A stretch of DNA of 64,000 bases from Scandinavium manionii (GCF_024764775.1 NZ_JALIGC010000034.1:211683-275682), one strand, 5' to 3'. Counted from the stretch's first letter, positions 53,257 through 61,566 are shown. The notes: a model not told the origin generated them from the letters alone. Numbers and translations are program-made.

Positions 53257-53649
53257 ATGAAACTGACTATTATCGCCGCTGCCGCCCTGCTGATGAGCAC
53301 TTCCGCTCTGGCGGACAGCTGTGAATCCGCCACGTCCCAGGCGGGACTTAACGAGTGTGCCAGCAATGAATATAAAAAGCAGGATGACTTGCTCAATCAG
53401 ACCTATAAAGAGGCGATGAAACTCGCCACCTCGACACAGAAAACTCAGCTCGTAACCGCGCAAAAAGCGTGGCTCGCCTTTCGCGACGCCGACTGCGCAT
53501 TTTTGACCTCCGGCGCTGACGGCGCCTCCGTCGCCCCGATGGTTCACGCCCAGTGCATGACCGACAAAACCCGCGAACGTATCGAACTGCTGAAAAGCAC
53601 TCTCACCTGTGAAGAAGGCGATGTGAGCTGCGTTTTCCCGCCGCGTTAA
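53257..53649 (+). CDS. LprI/DUF1311 family secreted protein
   Basis: A 130-residue protein with a signal peptide (MKLTIIAAAALLMSTSALA) and a DUF1311 domain. Hallmarks are CESATSQAGLNECASNEYKKQDDLLNQTYKEAM, with the Cys pair, and AQKAWLAFRDADCAF. One member, LprI of Mycobacterium, inhibits lysozyme; a similar periplasmic role here is only possible. It is inserted between putA and rutR relative to E. coli. The 3' end overlaps convergent rutR by 4 bp. Confidence 0.82.
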   Translation: MKLTIIAAAALLMSTSALADSCESATSQAGLNECASNEYKKQDDLLNQTYKEAMKLATSTQKTQLVTAQKAWLAFRDADCAFLTSGADGASVAPMVHAQCMTDKTRERIELLKSTLTCEEGDVSCVFPPR

Positions 53650-54284
53650 CGCAGACGGATCCCTTCAATAATCATGCGCTGCACATTTTCCACAGTTTGC
53701 TGGAAGAACGCCTCATCACGCAGCGTTTTACCGGTGACCGCCTCGACCTGAGTGGAGAAGTCCGCATAGTGCTGCGTGGCGGCCCAAATCATGAAGATCA
53801 GATGGTTCGGATCGATGGGCGCCAGCTTGCCCTCCGCGACCCAGCCTGAAATGATCGCCGATTTTTCTGCCACAAGGGATTTTAAATCCCCGGTCAATTC
53901 CGCCATCAGCAGCGGTGCGCCCTGCAACATCTCAAGACAAAACAGGCGCGAGGCTTCCGGGTAATCTCGCGAAACTTCCAGCTTGAGGCGAATATACTCA
54001 CCAATCGCCACCAGCGGCGTGAATTCTTCGCGAAAGGCGCGCAGCGGCGCCAGCCAGATATCGAGGATATTGCGCATGACTGCCACGTACAGCGCTTCTT
54101 TCGACGGATAGTAATAAAGCAGATTCGTTTTCGAGACGCCCGCCTGTTCCGCCACCTGTTCAAGACGCGTGCCGTGAATGCCGAACTGAGAAAAGGTGTT
54201 CAGCGCTGCCGTCAGAATGGCCTCTTTTTTAGCGCTCACCGCCAGACTACGTTTCCCGGTTTTTTTTACGGCTGCCTGAGCCAT
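53646..54284 (-). CDS. rutR: RutR TetR-family pyrimidine regulator
   Basis: A 212-residue TetR regulator, same length as E. coli RutR and highly similar by eye (AVSAKKEAILTAALNTFSQFGIHGTRLEQ; LEVSRDYPEASRLFCLEML; APIDPNHLIFMIWAATQHYADF). In E. coli it senses uracil/thymine and represses rutABCDEFG, while also affecting carAB. Here no rut gene lies beside it: an EamA exporter gene is 10 bp upstream on the same strand. The regulator may act on carAB and distant targets. Confidence 0.9.
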   Translation of the reverse strand: MAQAAVKKTGKRSLAVSAKKEAILTAALNTFSQFGIHGTRLEQVAEQAGVSKTNLLYYYPSKEALYVAVMRNILDIWLAPLRAFREEFTPLVAIGEYIRLKLEVSRDYPEASRLFCLEMLQGAPLLMAELTGDLKSLVAEKSAIISGWVAEGKLAPIDPNHLIFMIWAATQHYADFSTQVEAVTGKTLRDEAFFQQTVENVQRMIIEGIRLR

Positions 54285-54294
54285 GACGCTCTCC

Positions 54295-55227
54295 TTATTC
54301 CTGCGCGGTACATTTGTTTTCTGCGTTTTCCACCACCTGTGGTAACGCCTTTTTCTTTTTGAATTTCAATTCGCTGACCAACACGCCCGCGATGATAAAC
54401 GCCGCGCCAAGCAGGGCCAGCATCGGTAAGCGTTCACCCGCCATGCGGCCAAAGATGCCCGCCCACACGGGTTCACCGGTATAAATCACCGTCGCACGCG
54501 TCGGGGAAACGCTGCGCTGGGCCCAGTTCATCACCACCTGAATAATGGCGCTGAAAATCCCTAAACCCAGGGCAACCACCAGCAGACCCGGTGAAAATGA
54601 CGGAACGGATTCTCCGGCGGGGATCATCATGGTAAATGCTACCAGCGACGCGGTGGCCAGCTGCACGACGGTGACCCGGCGCACATCGACCTTCCCGGCC
54701 CACGCGCTGATCAGAATAATTTCTGCGGCGATAGCCAGCGCCCCCGCGAGGGTAATGATTTCCCCGGCACCAAGCGCCAGTAAGTTTCCGTCCGGCCCGG
54801 CGAGTAAAATCAGGCCGATGAACGCCAGCATAATCCCGACGCAGGACATCAGCCCCGGCATACGCCCGAGGCACAACCATTGCAATAATGGCACCAGCGG
54901 CACGTACATCGCGGTAATAAAGGCGGATTTACTGCTGGAAATAGACTGTAAGCCCCAGGTTTGCAGGCTGTAGCCAAACGCGATAGCGATTCCAATCATC
55001 ACGCCCGCTTTCAATTCAAGCCGCGTTAACCCACGCAGGGAGCGTAGTGAGAGCAGACCCACGGCGATAGCCGCGGTGGCGAAGCGCAGTCCGACAAAAA
55101 AGAACGGGTCGCTCATGGTGACGGCGTATTGCACCGCCAGAAACGTGCCACCCCAGAACATGGTGATGACAATCAGGAGCGCTTCCTGAGGCTTTACGGA
55201 AAATTGATAGCGAGAAAGAAAGGACAT
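54295..55227 (-). CDS. EamA/DMT-family exporter
   Basis: A 310-residue transporter of the drug/metabolite superfamily with two EamA repeats and about ten membrane segments (for example ALLIVITMFWGGTFLAVQYAV, with the family WG motif, and TVIYTGEPVWAGIFGRMAGERL in the second repeat). The substrate is unknown; relatives export amino acids, purines or metabolites. It lies immediately before rutR on the same strand, so cotranscription is likely, and it occupies the site where E. coli has the rut operon. Confidence 0.82.
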   Translation of the reverse strand: MSFLSRYQFSVKPQEALLIVITMFWGGTFLAVQYAVTMSDPFFFVGLRFATAAIAVGLLSLRSLRGLTRLELKAGVMIGIAIAFGYSLQTWGLQSISSSKSAFITAMYVPLVPLLQWLCLGRMPGLMSCVGIMLAFIGLILLAGPDGNLLALGAGEIITLAGALAIAAEIILISAWAGKVDVRRVTVVQLATASLVAFTMMIPAGESVPSFSPGLLVVALGLGIFSAIIQVVMNWAQRSVSPTRATVIYTGEPVWAGIFGRMAGERLPMLALLGAAFIIAGVLVSELKFKKKKALPQVVENAENKCTAQE

Positions 55228-55295
55228 AGTACCGCCGGGATAACATTCAGCCCAACAGTGTGCAGATTACCGCGGACTGCTGCAACCAGCAGGCA

Positions 55296-55325
55296 TAAAA
55301 AAACCGCCGGGAAAGCCCGGCGGTG
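55296..55325 (-). terminator. Terminator after ymdF
   Basis: ACCGCCGGG / CCCGGCGGT stem with an AAAG loop; on the minus strand seven T residues follow. It ends transcription of ymdF. Confidence 0.8.
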
Positions 55326-55371
55326 GGGATTTGATGGGGCTCAGGTCGCCACATCGTACGGCGTCAGTCCA

Positions 55372-55548
55372 CTAGCTATTGCGATTGCTGCCGTGGCTGT
55401 TTTTCCCCCCTTTTTTGCCAGCTTCAGAGGCACGCTGAGGATCATTCTTGAAGTTACCCCCGCTGTGCTGGCCACCTTTACGACCTGCTTCTGATGCTCT
55501 ATCACGGTCTTCGGCGAAATTACCCGAACCGCCACGATGGTTTGCCAT
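55372..55548 (-). CDS. ymdF: YmdF, KGG-repeat stress-induced protein
   Basis: A short gene of 58 codons. The product begins MANHRGGSGNFAEDRDRASE and has two con-10/KGG repeats (ASEAGRKGGQHSGGNF and ASEAGKKGGKNSHGSN), as in E. coli YmdF, YciG and Bacillus GsiB. It is very hydrophilic and probably disordered. YciG-type proteins are usually sigmaS-dependent stress proteins. GGAGG lies 6 bases before the ATG. It is located between rutR and wrbA in E. coli too. Confidence 0.88.
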   Translation of the reverse strand: MANHRGGSGNFAEDRDRASEAGRKGGQHSGGNFKNDPQRASEAGKKGGKNSHGSNRNS

Positions 55549-55877
55549 TACGGACCTCCAATCAATTGTTCAGACATCATATTGCATTACGTGATGTGGA
55601 ATATTCCACTACGCGGTGACGGGCCAGAGGCCTGTTTATCGCCGCGTGGAACTAAGCTTAGTGGAAGCCTCTCATTCCTCCAGTAAACGGTAATATCTTG
55701 CAACATGCGCTCAGCGGAAAGTATGAGTTTGCCGCTCCGCGACGCATAAGCGACTCTTATGGCTTATGAAAAAAACGCACAGGAAAGTGTGTCATTTTGC
55801 TACAGAATCATTGCCGCATGCCATCACATTCAACCGACTGAATTAATGAATGTTTTCCCGATTTAACTGGCCCCGCA
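55549..55877. other. Non-coding gap upstream of ymdF
   Basis: This 329-bp stretch has no credible ORF. It holds a perfect 14-bp palindrome GTGGAATATTCCAC at 55596-55609, about 50 bp before ymdF, which could be an operator or chance. Nothing else is recognised. Confidence 0.5.
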
Positions 55878-56162
55878 TCAGCCGTGTAAATTACCGACGT
55901 AAACCCCTTGCTTCATCAGCGCCACTTTTCCCGTTTTATAAACAATCACCTGGTACAAACCGGCGCTGTAAACGGTGGCGCTGGACGTTTTCTCATCCAG
56001 CGCACACGGCTTGTCATCCAGATAGGCGAAATAGCCATTATCCATGCGGAAACTGACGCCATACCCAGTGTAACTGTGCGGCGTATGTGTTGCCGCCTGG
56101 CAGAACAACGAGGTTCCAGCCAGCAGCAGACCTGACACAACAGACTTCATGCTCATCATCAT
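55878..56162 (-). CDS. Small secreted protein of unknown function
   Basis: A 94-residue protein with a signal peptide (MKSVVSGLLLAGTSLFCQA) and a compact mature part of about 68 residues rich in Tyr and aromatic residues (SYTGYGVSFRMDNGYFAYLDDKPC ... LYQVIVYKTGKVALMKQGVYVGNLHG). No family is recognised. It lies 68 bp downstream of the trimeric autotransporter gene on the same strand and may be cotranscribed with it. Start is uncertain: ATGs at 56162, 56159, 56156 and 56150, with AGAGAG just upstream favouring the later ones. Confidence 0.6.
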   Translation of the reverse strand: MMMSMKSVVSGLLLAGTSLFCQAATHTPHSYTGYGVSFRMDNGYFAYLDDKPCALDEKTSSATVYSAGLYQVIVYKTGKVALMKQGVYVGNLHG

Positions 56163-56230
56163 TCACTCTCTTTATTTCCGTTCAGGACGGAATTTTATTT
56201 TTGTGGGGGTTTAGCCCCGATAGAAATGGA

Positions 56231-57457
56231 TTACCAACCGATTGACACGCCTGCGCCGTAGCCGACATTTTGTTGGGTGTCGTCTGACATGGTGGCTTTG
56301 ACGATGACGCTTTGCGATACGCGTGCCGACATCCCTACCGCGACGGCGTTTTCGCCTTCGTAGCCACCCACGCCTGCGCCAATGGCAAAAGTTTGTCCCT
56401 GAATCACCTGCGGAATATTGGCCTGCGCCATTGCCCCGGAAATCCCCGCTGAAGCCTCTTTTTTATTTTCATTGACTTCAGATTTGAGGTTGCTGAAATT
56501 CCTGTTCAGTTTATTAATTTGCCCGGTATTACTTTCCGTCTGCGCTTGCGTGGCACGTACTTCGGAATGAACGGTATTGATGTTATTTCCGTTGGCATCA
56601 ATATCACGACGGTTTTCAGTAATGGCCTTTTGGTTATTGCCGATGAATTTCTCATCCTGCTTTATTGTGTCGCTATTTTTTACGATCGCATCCTGATTCT
56701 GCTCGATACCTTTATGGTTGCGGTCAATCTCATGGCTGTTATCAGCAATATGGCCGCTGTTCTCTGCAACCACTTCGCGGGTGCGCTGGATTTGCTCATG
56801 AGTCTGCTTAAGACCTTCCTGATTCTTTTCGATATCGTGTTCGTCCTTAATAATCGCTTTGCTATTTGCCGTCACGACTTCACGGGTGCGGTGAATAGCA
56901 TCGTTGTTCTGTGCGATATGCTCGCTGTTCTCTGTCACCACTTCACGGGTGCGGTGAATAGCATCCTGATTCTCGGCAACTTCACCTTGCGTTTTCACGA
57001 TATCGTGATGGTTCTCTGCAATATCATTATGGTTCTGCGTAATACCTGCAACGTTCTGCGCAATTTGTTGGTTATCTTGATCAAGCGTGGTTTTTAACGG
57101 CGCAATCTGGTTATCCATATAGCTATGGGAATCAGTATCTGAGACGTGGACAGGCGGCGCGATTGCCGGGGTAAGATTGACCATTGGCACGCTCTGGATT
57201 GTGCTGCGTGGGATCGGATCGAATATCCAATAATCGTTTGTCACGGGATTCCACGGCTTATTGTTCGACAGAAAATCATTGGCTTGCTCAAGCGTATTCG
57301 CGCTCATGACTAAATTGTAAACATCAGGGACGGACTTTTGAATTTCAGGATGCAACGTAAAATAGGCATTGGCCGCATCAAGATCGGCACCCGTTAACGC
57401 ATAGGCAGAAGGAACCAGAGCAGAGAAAATTAAGCACGCGGATATTGAGAATTTCAT
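56231..57457 (-). CDS. Short YadA-like trimeric autotransporter adhesin
   Basis: A 408-residue type Vc autotransporter. A signal peptide (MKFSISACLIFSALVPSAYA) is followed by a non-repetitive head of about 95 residues. A coiled-coil stalk from about 113 to 330 is built of seven-residue units with Ile/Val at one core and Asn/Gln/His at polar core positions (for example QNHNDIAENHHDIVKTQ). The C-terminal YadA anchor is about 313-408 (INKLNRNFSNLKSEV ... GYGAGVSIGW, ending in the aromatic Trp of outer-membrane beta barrels). RTREVV recurs at 169, 190 and 225, spaced 21 and 35 residues, exact multiples of seven. The head is unlike known YadA heads by eye. Confidence 0.85.
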   Translation of the reverse strand: MKFSISACLIFSALVPSAYALTGADLDAANAYFTLHPEIQKSVPDVYNLVMSANTLEQANDFLSNNKPWNPVTNDYWIFDPIPRSTIQSVPMVNLTPAIAPPVHVSDTDSHSYMDNQIAPLKTTLDQDNQQIAQNVAGITQNHNDIAENHHDIVKTQGEVAENQDAIHRTREVVTENSEHIAQNNDAIHRTREVVTANSKAIIKDEHDIEKNQEGLKQTHEQIQRTREVVAENSGHIADNSHEIDRNHKGIEQNQDAIVKNSDTIKQDEKFIGNNQKAITENRRDIDANGNNINTVHSEVRATQAQTESNTGQINKLNRNFSNLKSEVNENKKEASAGISGAMAQANIPQVIQGQTFAIGAGVGGYEGENAVAVGMSARVSQSVIVKATMSDDTQQNVGYGAGVSIGW

Positions 57458-57857
57458 TAAATTACCATCAGATCAATATTTAAAGGTCGAGGAAATATCA
57501 GTACAAATATCCCTGAGCTGAAACCTGGAATGACACCTTACAAATAAAAATCCTTTTACCCTGGTGATATCCGGTGAAGTGGGAGTGATTTTAGAGGCAC
57601 AGGAAAGTGTAAAAATTGATTTAAAATAATTTTTCAAAATGTTTCACATGAGAAAAATTTGAGTTGTAAACAATTCAGGAGGGTAACTGTTTACTATTGT
57701 TACAGCACAAATAGCTTAGACAGTAGGATTTGTAGGAAAGATGTGAAACAGGGTTTCATTTGAAAAAATCCCCACCGCCTTGTTCTCTGCCGCTTTAATC
57801 CCGGCCAACAGTTGACCAGACCCGGTATGTGACCAACACTTTCAGGAGAATCTTCCT
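57458..57857. other. Non-coding AT-rich gap before wrbA
   Basis: About 400 bp containing the unmapped promoter of the autotransporter gene and upstream sequences of wrbA. An imperfect GTAAAC ... GTTTAC inverted repeat at 57666-57694 is visible. No ORF is supported. Confidence 0.5.
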
Positions 57858-57984
57858 TATACCCAAAATAATTCGAGTCGCATCACGGCGGCAAGAGAAT
57901 GAGTCCCGATGAGCTTAGTAAGCTAAGTGATTCGGGCGAGTGAACGCAGCCAACAAAGATGCAGCTTGAAGTATGGCGGGTATA
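57858..57984. repeat. 127-bp enterobacterial palindromic repeat in the wrbA leader
   Basis: It begins TATACCCAAAATAATTCGAG and ends CTTGAAGTATGGCGGGTATA, giving TATACCC/GGGTATA termini and internally complementary arms (centre near GAGCTTAGTAAGCTAAGTGA). This dispersed ERIC-like non-autonomous element is recalled from many enterobacterial genomes. Here it ends 27 bp before the wrbA start codon, so it is likely transcribed as part of, or just upstream of, the wrbA leader. Confidence 0.7.
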
Positions 57985-58011
57985 CACAGTGTCATTACGG
58001 AGAATAAGGCT

Positions 58012-58617
58012 ATGAGTGGAAACGCAAAAATTCTGGTTCTTTTTTATTCCATGTATGGACACATCGAAACAATGGCGCAGGCTATTGCGGACGGTGCGAA
58101 CCAGGTGGATGGCGTTGATGTAACGGTAAAACGCGTGCCTGAAACGATGTCGGCGGAAGTTTTCGCGAAATCGGGCGGCAAAACACATACCGCCCCGGTG
58201 GCAACACCGCAGGAACTGGCGGATTACGACGCTATCATTTTCGGAACGCCTACCCGCTTCGGCAACATGGCCGGACAAATGCGCACTTTCCTCGATCAAA
58301 CCGGTGGCCTGTGGGCATCTGGCGCATTGTACGGCAAACTTGCCAGCGTCTTTAGCTCCACTGGCACCGGCGGCGGTCAGGAGCAAACCATTACCTCGAC
58401 ATGGACTACCCTCGCCCACCACGGCATGGTCATTGTGCCGATCGGCTATGGCGCGCAGGAATTATTTGATGTCTCTCAGGTACGCGGCGGTACGCCGTAT
58501 GGCGCGACGACCATTGCAGGCGGGGATGGTTCGCGTCAGCCCAGCCAGGAAGAACTGGCGATTGCCCGCTATCAGGGACAACACGTTGCCAATCTGGCGC
58601 GCAAACTGAAAAGCTAA
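58012..58617 (+). CDS. wrbA: WrbA NAD(P)H:quinone oxidoreductase
   Basis: FMN-dependent NAD(P)H:quinone oxidoreductase (type IV, 201 residues) that reduces quinones by two electrons under oxidative stress. Flavodoxin-like FMN loops are LFYSMYGHIETMAQ and GTPTRFGNMAGQM; SSTGTGGGQEQT and GGDGSRQPSQEEL are characteristic of WrbA. The start MSGNAKILVL has GGAG upstream; 13 upstream codons fall in the palindromic repeat and are rejected. It is followed 21 bp later by yccJ, as in E. coli. Confidence 0.96.
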   Translation: MSGNAKILVLFYSMYGHIETMAQAIADGANQVDGVDVTVKRVPETMSAEVFAKSGGKTHTAPVATPQELADYDAIIFGTPTRFGNMAGQMRTFLDQTGGLWASGALYGKLASVFSSTGTGGGQEQTITSTWTTLAHHGMVIVPIGYGAQELFDVSQVRGGTPYGATTIAGGDGSRQPSQEELAIARYQGQHVANLARKLKS

Positions 58618-58638
58618 ACGTCTGTCAGGAGGAATACT

Positions 58639-58866
58639 ATGCCAACACAGGAATCCAAAGCGCATCACGTAGGTGAATGGGCGAGCTTGCGAAACACCTC
58701 ACCGGAAATCGCCGAGGCCATTTTCGAACTGGTTAAGTACGACGAAAAACTGGCTGAAAAAGTCTGGGAAGAAGGCAGCGATGAAGTGCTGGCGCTGGCC
58801 TTTAAGAAAACCGATAAGGATTCGCTGTTCTGGGGCGAACAAACCATCGAGCGTAAAAACGTCTGA
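58639..58866 (+). CDS. yccJ: YccJ small conserved protein
   Basis: A 75-residue cytoplasmic protein nearly identical to E. coli YccJ (HHVGEWASLRNTSPEIAEAIF; KDSLFWGEQTIERKNV). Function is unknown; cotranscription with wrbA suggests sigmaS stress expression. Shine-Dalgarno AGGAGG precedes the start. Confidence 0.93.
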   Translation: MPTQESKAHHVGEWASLRNTSPEIAEAIFELVKYDEKLAEKVWEEGSDEVLALAFKKTDKDSLFWGEQTIERKNV

Positions 58867-58872
58867 AACAGA

Positions 58873-58892
58873 CTCCCCCGCCAGGCGGGGGA
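58873..58892. terminator. Hairpin between yccJ and agp
   Basis: CTCCCCCGCC A GGCGGGGGAG is a perfect ten-pair inverted repeat between convergent genes. No T run, so termination is inferred from position. Confidence 0.6.
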
Positions 58893-58901
58893 GAATGCGT
58901 T

Positions 58902-60143
58902 TTACTTCGCCGCGTTATTCAGCACTTCATTGAACTTATCTACCGGGCAGTATCCGTCTGCATCTACCGGGCAACCTTTCAGCTCCAGCGTGACACGCTG
59001 TGGCGGCGCTTGCAGCGTCAGCACATCCGCATTACGCAACTGCTGCGTACTCTGATACAGATATTCGATTTTCATGAGTTCGCGGTTACCGGCCGCGTCA
59101 CGCCAGCGTTCAAACACAATTTTGCCGCCAATCGGCGTGCGTTCGTACTGATCGTGGAGCGTATACGGTTTGAAATCCAGCGCCATTAACAGCGATGCGA
59201 TATTCGAGTCATGCCCCACCAGCAGCGTCACTTTTGGACCTTTTCCGGCGTTGGTGACCAGTGTTTTATCGATGTATTTCACCAGCGGCGCAGCCACATT
59301 GCGGGCCACTTCTGGCGAGGTAAACAGGCTGTCCTGATAGCCATTTTTCAGCTCTGACAGCACGCGCCACTGCTTGTCGGTTTTGATTTGTCCCCACGCC
59401 ACCTGATCGGCCGGGAAACCTTCGTAATACTGAAGGGTGAAAGCATCAACCAGTGAGTTACCCACTTTCAGCGGTCCGTCGACACCAGGTTCTTTTTCAA
59501 ATGGCGCGCTGAAGGTGTCTTTGCCATCGGTCAGGGAGCACACTTTCTTCTCTTTGCAGGACGGAGAGTTTTTGTAATCAACGAGCGTTTCCAGCAGCTT
59601 GTAGCTTTCGCCGAGGTTCATTTTCTGCCGCTCTTCGTCCATCGCCTTCACTGCCTGTTGGCTGAAGGCCGCTGACGAGTCGGTAATCACCGGGTTGAAT
59701 GTCGGGTCCATGGTGCCCATTTTGTCCTGATGATGGATCGGCACATCACAGCCAGGGAACGCACCGGTAATGAAGAACTGCGCGGTGGCGACGGTGCGTT
59801 GCAGGCTGTTGGCGTAGGCATACACCGTATCCGGCGACGGGCATTCACCGGTGGTCACCATCCCCTTTTCCGCCAACCATTCCCGCATGTAATGGCCCAT
59901 ATACACTTCGAGCACGCCGCCTTTAGTCGTGAGCTGTCCGCCGGGTACATCCCACTCCGGCCATTTATTCGGCGTGGATTGTTCAAGAACGCTGCCATTA
60001 TTGGCGAGCGGCGCACGCAGGTTGTGCCGGCTCATGATCAACACCTGCTGGAGCTGATACCCCTCCGGCGTCGTTTCTGCCTGGGCCGCAAAGCCCGCCA
60101 TCATTGAGCCGATAACCGCCACGGCCAGTACGCTTTTTCTCAT
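58902..60143 (-). CDS. agp: Agp periplasmic glucose-1-phosphatase
   Basis: Histidine acid phosphatase (413 residues, equal to E. coli) that hydrolyses glucose-1-phosphate and some inositol phosphates in the periplasm. Signal peptide MRKSVLAVAVIGSMMAGFAAQA is followed by the catalytic SRHNLRAP (R39-H40; the Agp version of RHGxRxP) and the second motif VGHDSNIAS near 310. Convergent with wrbA-yccJ. Confidence 0.95.
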   Translation of the reverse strand: MRKSVLAVAVIGSMMAGFAAQAETTPEGYQLQQVLIMSRHNLRAPLANNGSVLEQSTPNKWPEWDVPGGQLTTKGGVLEVYMGHYMREWLAEKGMVTTGECPSPDTVYAYANSLQRTVATAQFFITGAFPGCDVPIHHQDKMGTMDPTFNPVITDSSAAFSQQAVKAMDEERQKMNLGESYKLLETLVDYKNSPSCKEKKVCSLTDGKDTFSAPFEKEPGVDGPLKVGNSLVDAFTLQYYEGFPADQVAWGQIKTDKQWRVLSELKNGYQDSLFTSPEVARNVAAPLVKYIDKTLVTNAGKGPKVTLLVGHDSNIASLLMALDFKPYTLHDQYERTPIGGKIVFERWRDAAGNRELMKIEYLYQSTQQLRNADVLTLQAPPQRVTLELKGCPVDADGYCPVDKFNEVLNNAAK

Positions 60144-60290
60144 CCCTTTGTCCTCATGCGTTAATGAACTGAATCAAGTGTGACAGATTTATGACACTTT
60201 ACCGGGAAGTGGGCCGCAAACTGGTGATTTTCTCTTCTCTTGTGGCTAAATGGTTTTATAATAAAACTTATCGCCCTATCTGGAGTTCAC

Positions 60291-60632
60291 GTGAAACGTA
60301 CCCGCCTCGAAGAAAACTGCTGCCCTGTCGCCCGCTCGCTGGACATTATCGGCGACTGGTGGTCGTTGCTTATCGTTCGCGATGCCTTTCACGGCAAACG
60401 CCGCTTTAGTGAATTTCAGCGCAGTCTGGGGATCGCCAGGAACATGCTCACTGCTCGCCTTAAGCTGCTGGTGCAAGAAGGTATTCTCGAATTACGGCCC
60501 GCCTCAGATGGCAGCGCCTGGCAGGAGTACGTACTGTCAGACAAAGGTCGGGCGCTCCAGCCCGTGCTGGATTCGTTAGCCGAATGGGGTAATGCCTGGC
60601 TGCCGGTCGAACACGAGTTTCCTCAAAACTAA
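60291..60632 (+). CDS. HxlR-family regulator
   Basis: A 113-residue winged-helix regulator of the HxlR family. The N-terminal ENCCPVARSLDIIGDWWSLLIVRDAF carries the conserved Cys used by redox- or quinone/aldehyde-sensing members, followed by RRFSEFQRSLGIARNMLTARLKLLV. GTG is taken as start because the family begins just there, GGAG precedes it, and the upstream extension (from 60240) includes promoter-like TATAAT. It likely controls itself and the SDR gene 95 bp downstream. Confidence 0.82.
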   Translation: MKRTRLEENCCPVARSLDIIGDWWSLLIVRDAFHGKRRFSEFQRSLGIARNMLTARLKLLVQEGILELRPASDGSAWQEYVLSDKGRALQPVLDSLAEWGNAWLPVEHEFPQN

Positions 60633-60648
60633 AATAATCCTCGCCAAT

Positions 60649-60704
60649 TGGTTGCATATTAAAACCATTTAAACCATGCTGAATTTGGTTTCATTTTGCA
60701 ACCA
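60649..60704. promoter_or_regulatory. Nested inverted repeats before the SDR gene
   Basis: Outer arms TGGTTGCA and TGCAACCA enclose inner arms AAACC and GGTTT within 56 bp, between the hxlR and SDR genes and 24 bp before the SDR start. It is a good candidate operator for the HxlR protein. The TGGTT-like repeats also occur twice more as AAACCAT. Alternatively it could fold as an RNA hairpin. Confidence 0.45.
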
Positions 60705-60727
60705 TATTATTACGCTGAGGAACTTCC

Positions 60728-61522
60728 ATGAACGCACAACGCCCTGTCGCCGTCGTTACCGGCGCTTCTTCCGGGATCGGCGCCATTTATGCCGATCGCC
60801 TTGCCGCTCGCGGTTACGATTTACTGCTGGTAGCCCGTCGGGAAGATCGACTCCAGTCACTCGCGCTGCGTCTGCAGCAACAATTCGCCATTGAGGTCTC
60901 GACCTTAAAAGCCGATCTCAGCCATGACGACGGGATCCGCGAAGTAGAGCAGCGTCTGCGAAGCGACGCCCGCGTTGCGCTACTGGTGAATAATGCCGGA
61001 TCGGCGCGGATGGGAGCATTTCTGTCGGTTGATATCGATGAGCATGAAACTATTCATACATTGAACACCACGGCGTTGATGCGTCTGAGCTACGCGGCAT
61101 TGGCGCGCTTTTCCGCGCAAAACAGCGGTACTTTGATCAACATCGCGTCGGTCCTCGCCTTCCACGCCCTCGGTAGCAGTGCGGTCTACAGCGCGACCAA
61201 AGCCTGGGTCGTCAACTTCACACGTGGACTACAGCAAGAATTTGCCGATAGTGCCGTACGCATTCAGGCGGTTTTGCCTGCGGCCACGGCGACGGAAATC
61301 TGGGATTTGTCAGGTGTTGCACCCGACACGTTACCGGAAGATTCGGTTATGAGTGCGGAGGATTTGGTCGATGCAGCACTTGCCGGGCTGGATAACGCCG
61401 AACAGGTCACACTGCCACCGGTGCATGACCTTACCTTGTGGGATACTTACGAACACGCTCGTCTGGCGCTGTTCACCACCTCCAGAACGGGTGTGCCTGC
61501 CCCGCGCTATCAGAAGCGTTGA
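60728..61522 (+). CDS. SDR-family oxidoreductase
   Basis: A classical short-chain dehydrogenase (264 residues). NAD(P) motif TGASSGIG at 11-18, NNAG at 88-91, catalytic S141, Y154 and K158 (YSATK). ARRED after the second strand suggests NADP(H) preference. The substrate is unknown. Pairing with an HxlR regulator is common for enzymes detoxifying aldehydes or quinones. Confidence 0.85.
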   Translation: MNAQRPVAVVTGASSGIGAIYADRLAARGYDLLLVARREDRLQSLALRLQQQFAIEVSTLKADLSHDDGIREVEQRLRSDARVALLVNNAGSARMGAFLSVDIDEHETIHTLNTTALMRLSYAALARFSAQNSGTLINIASVLAFHALGSSAVYSATKAWVVNFTRGLQQEFADSAVRIQAVLPAATATEIWDLSGVAPDTLPEDSVMSAEDLVDAALAGLDNAEQVTLPPVHDLTLWDTYEHARLALFTTSRTGVPAPRYQKR

Positions 61523-61528
61523 ATAAAA

Positions 61529-61553
61529 ACAGGGTGGTCTTTCGCCACCCTGC
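61529..61553. terminator. Hairpin terminator after the SDR gene
   Basis: CAGGGTGG / CCACCCTG with loop TCTTTCG between the convergent SDR gene and the small secreted protein gene; A run upstream favours use by the minus-strand gene. Confidence 0.65.
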
Positions 61554-61566
61554 TGGTATTCCACCG

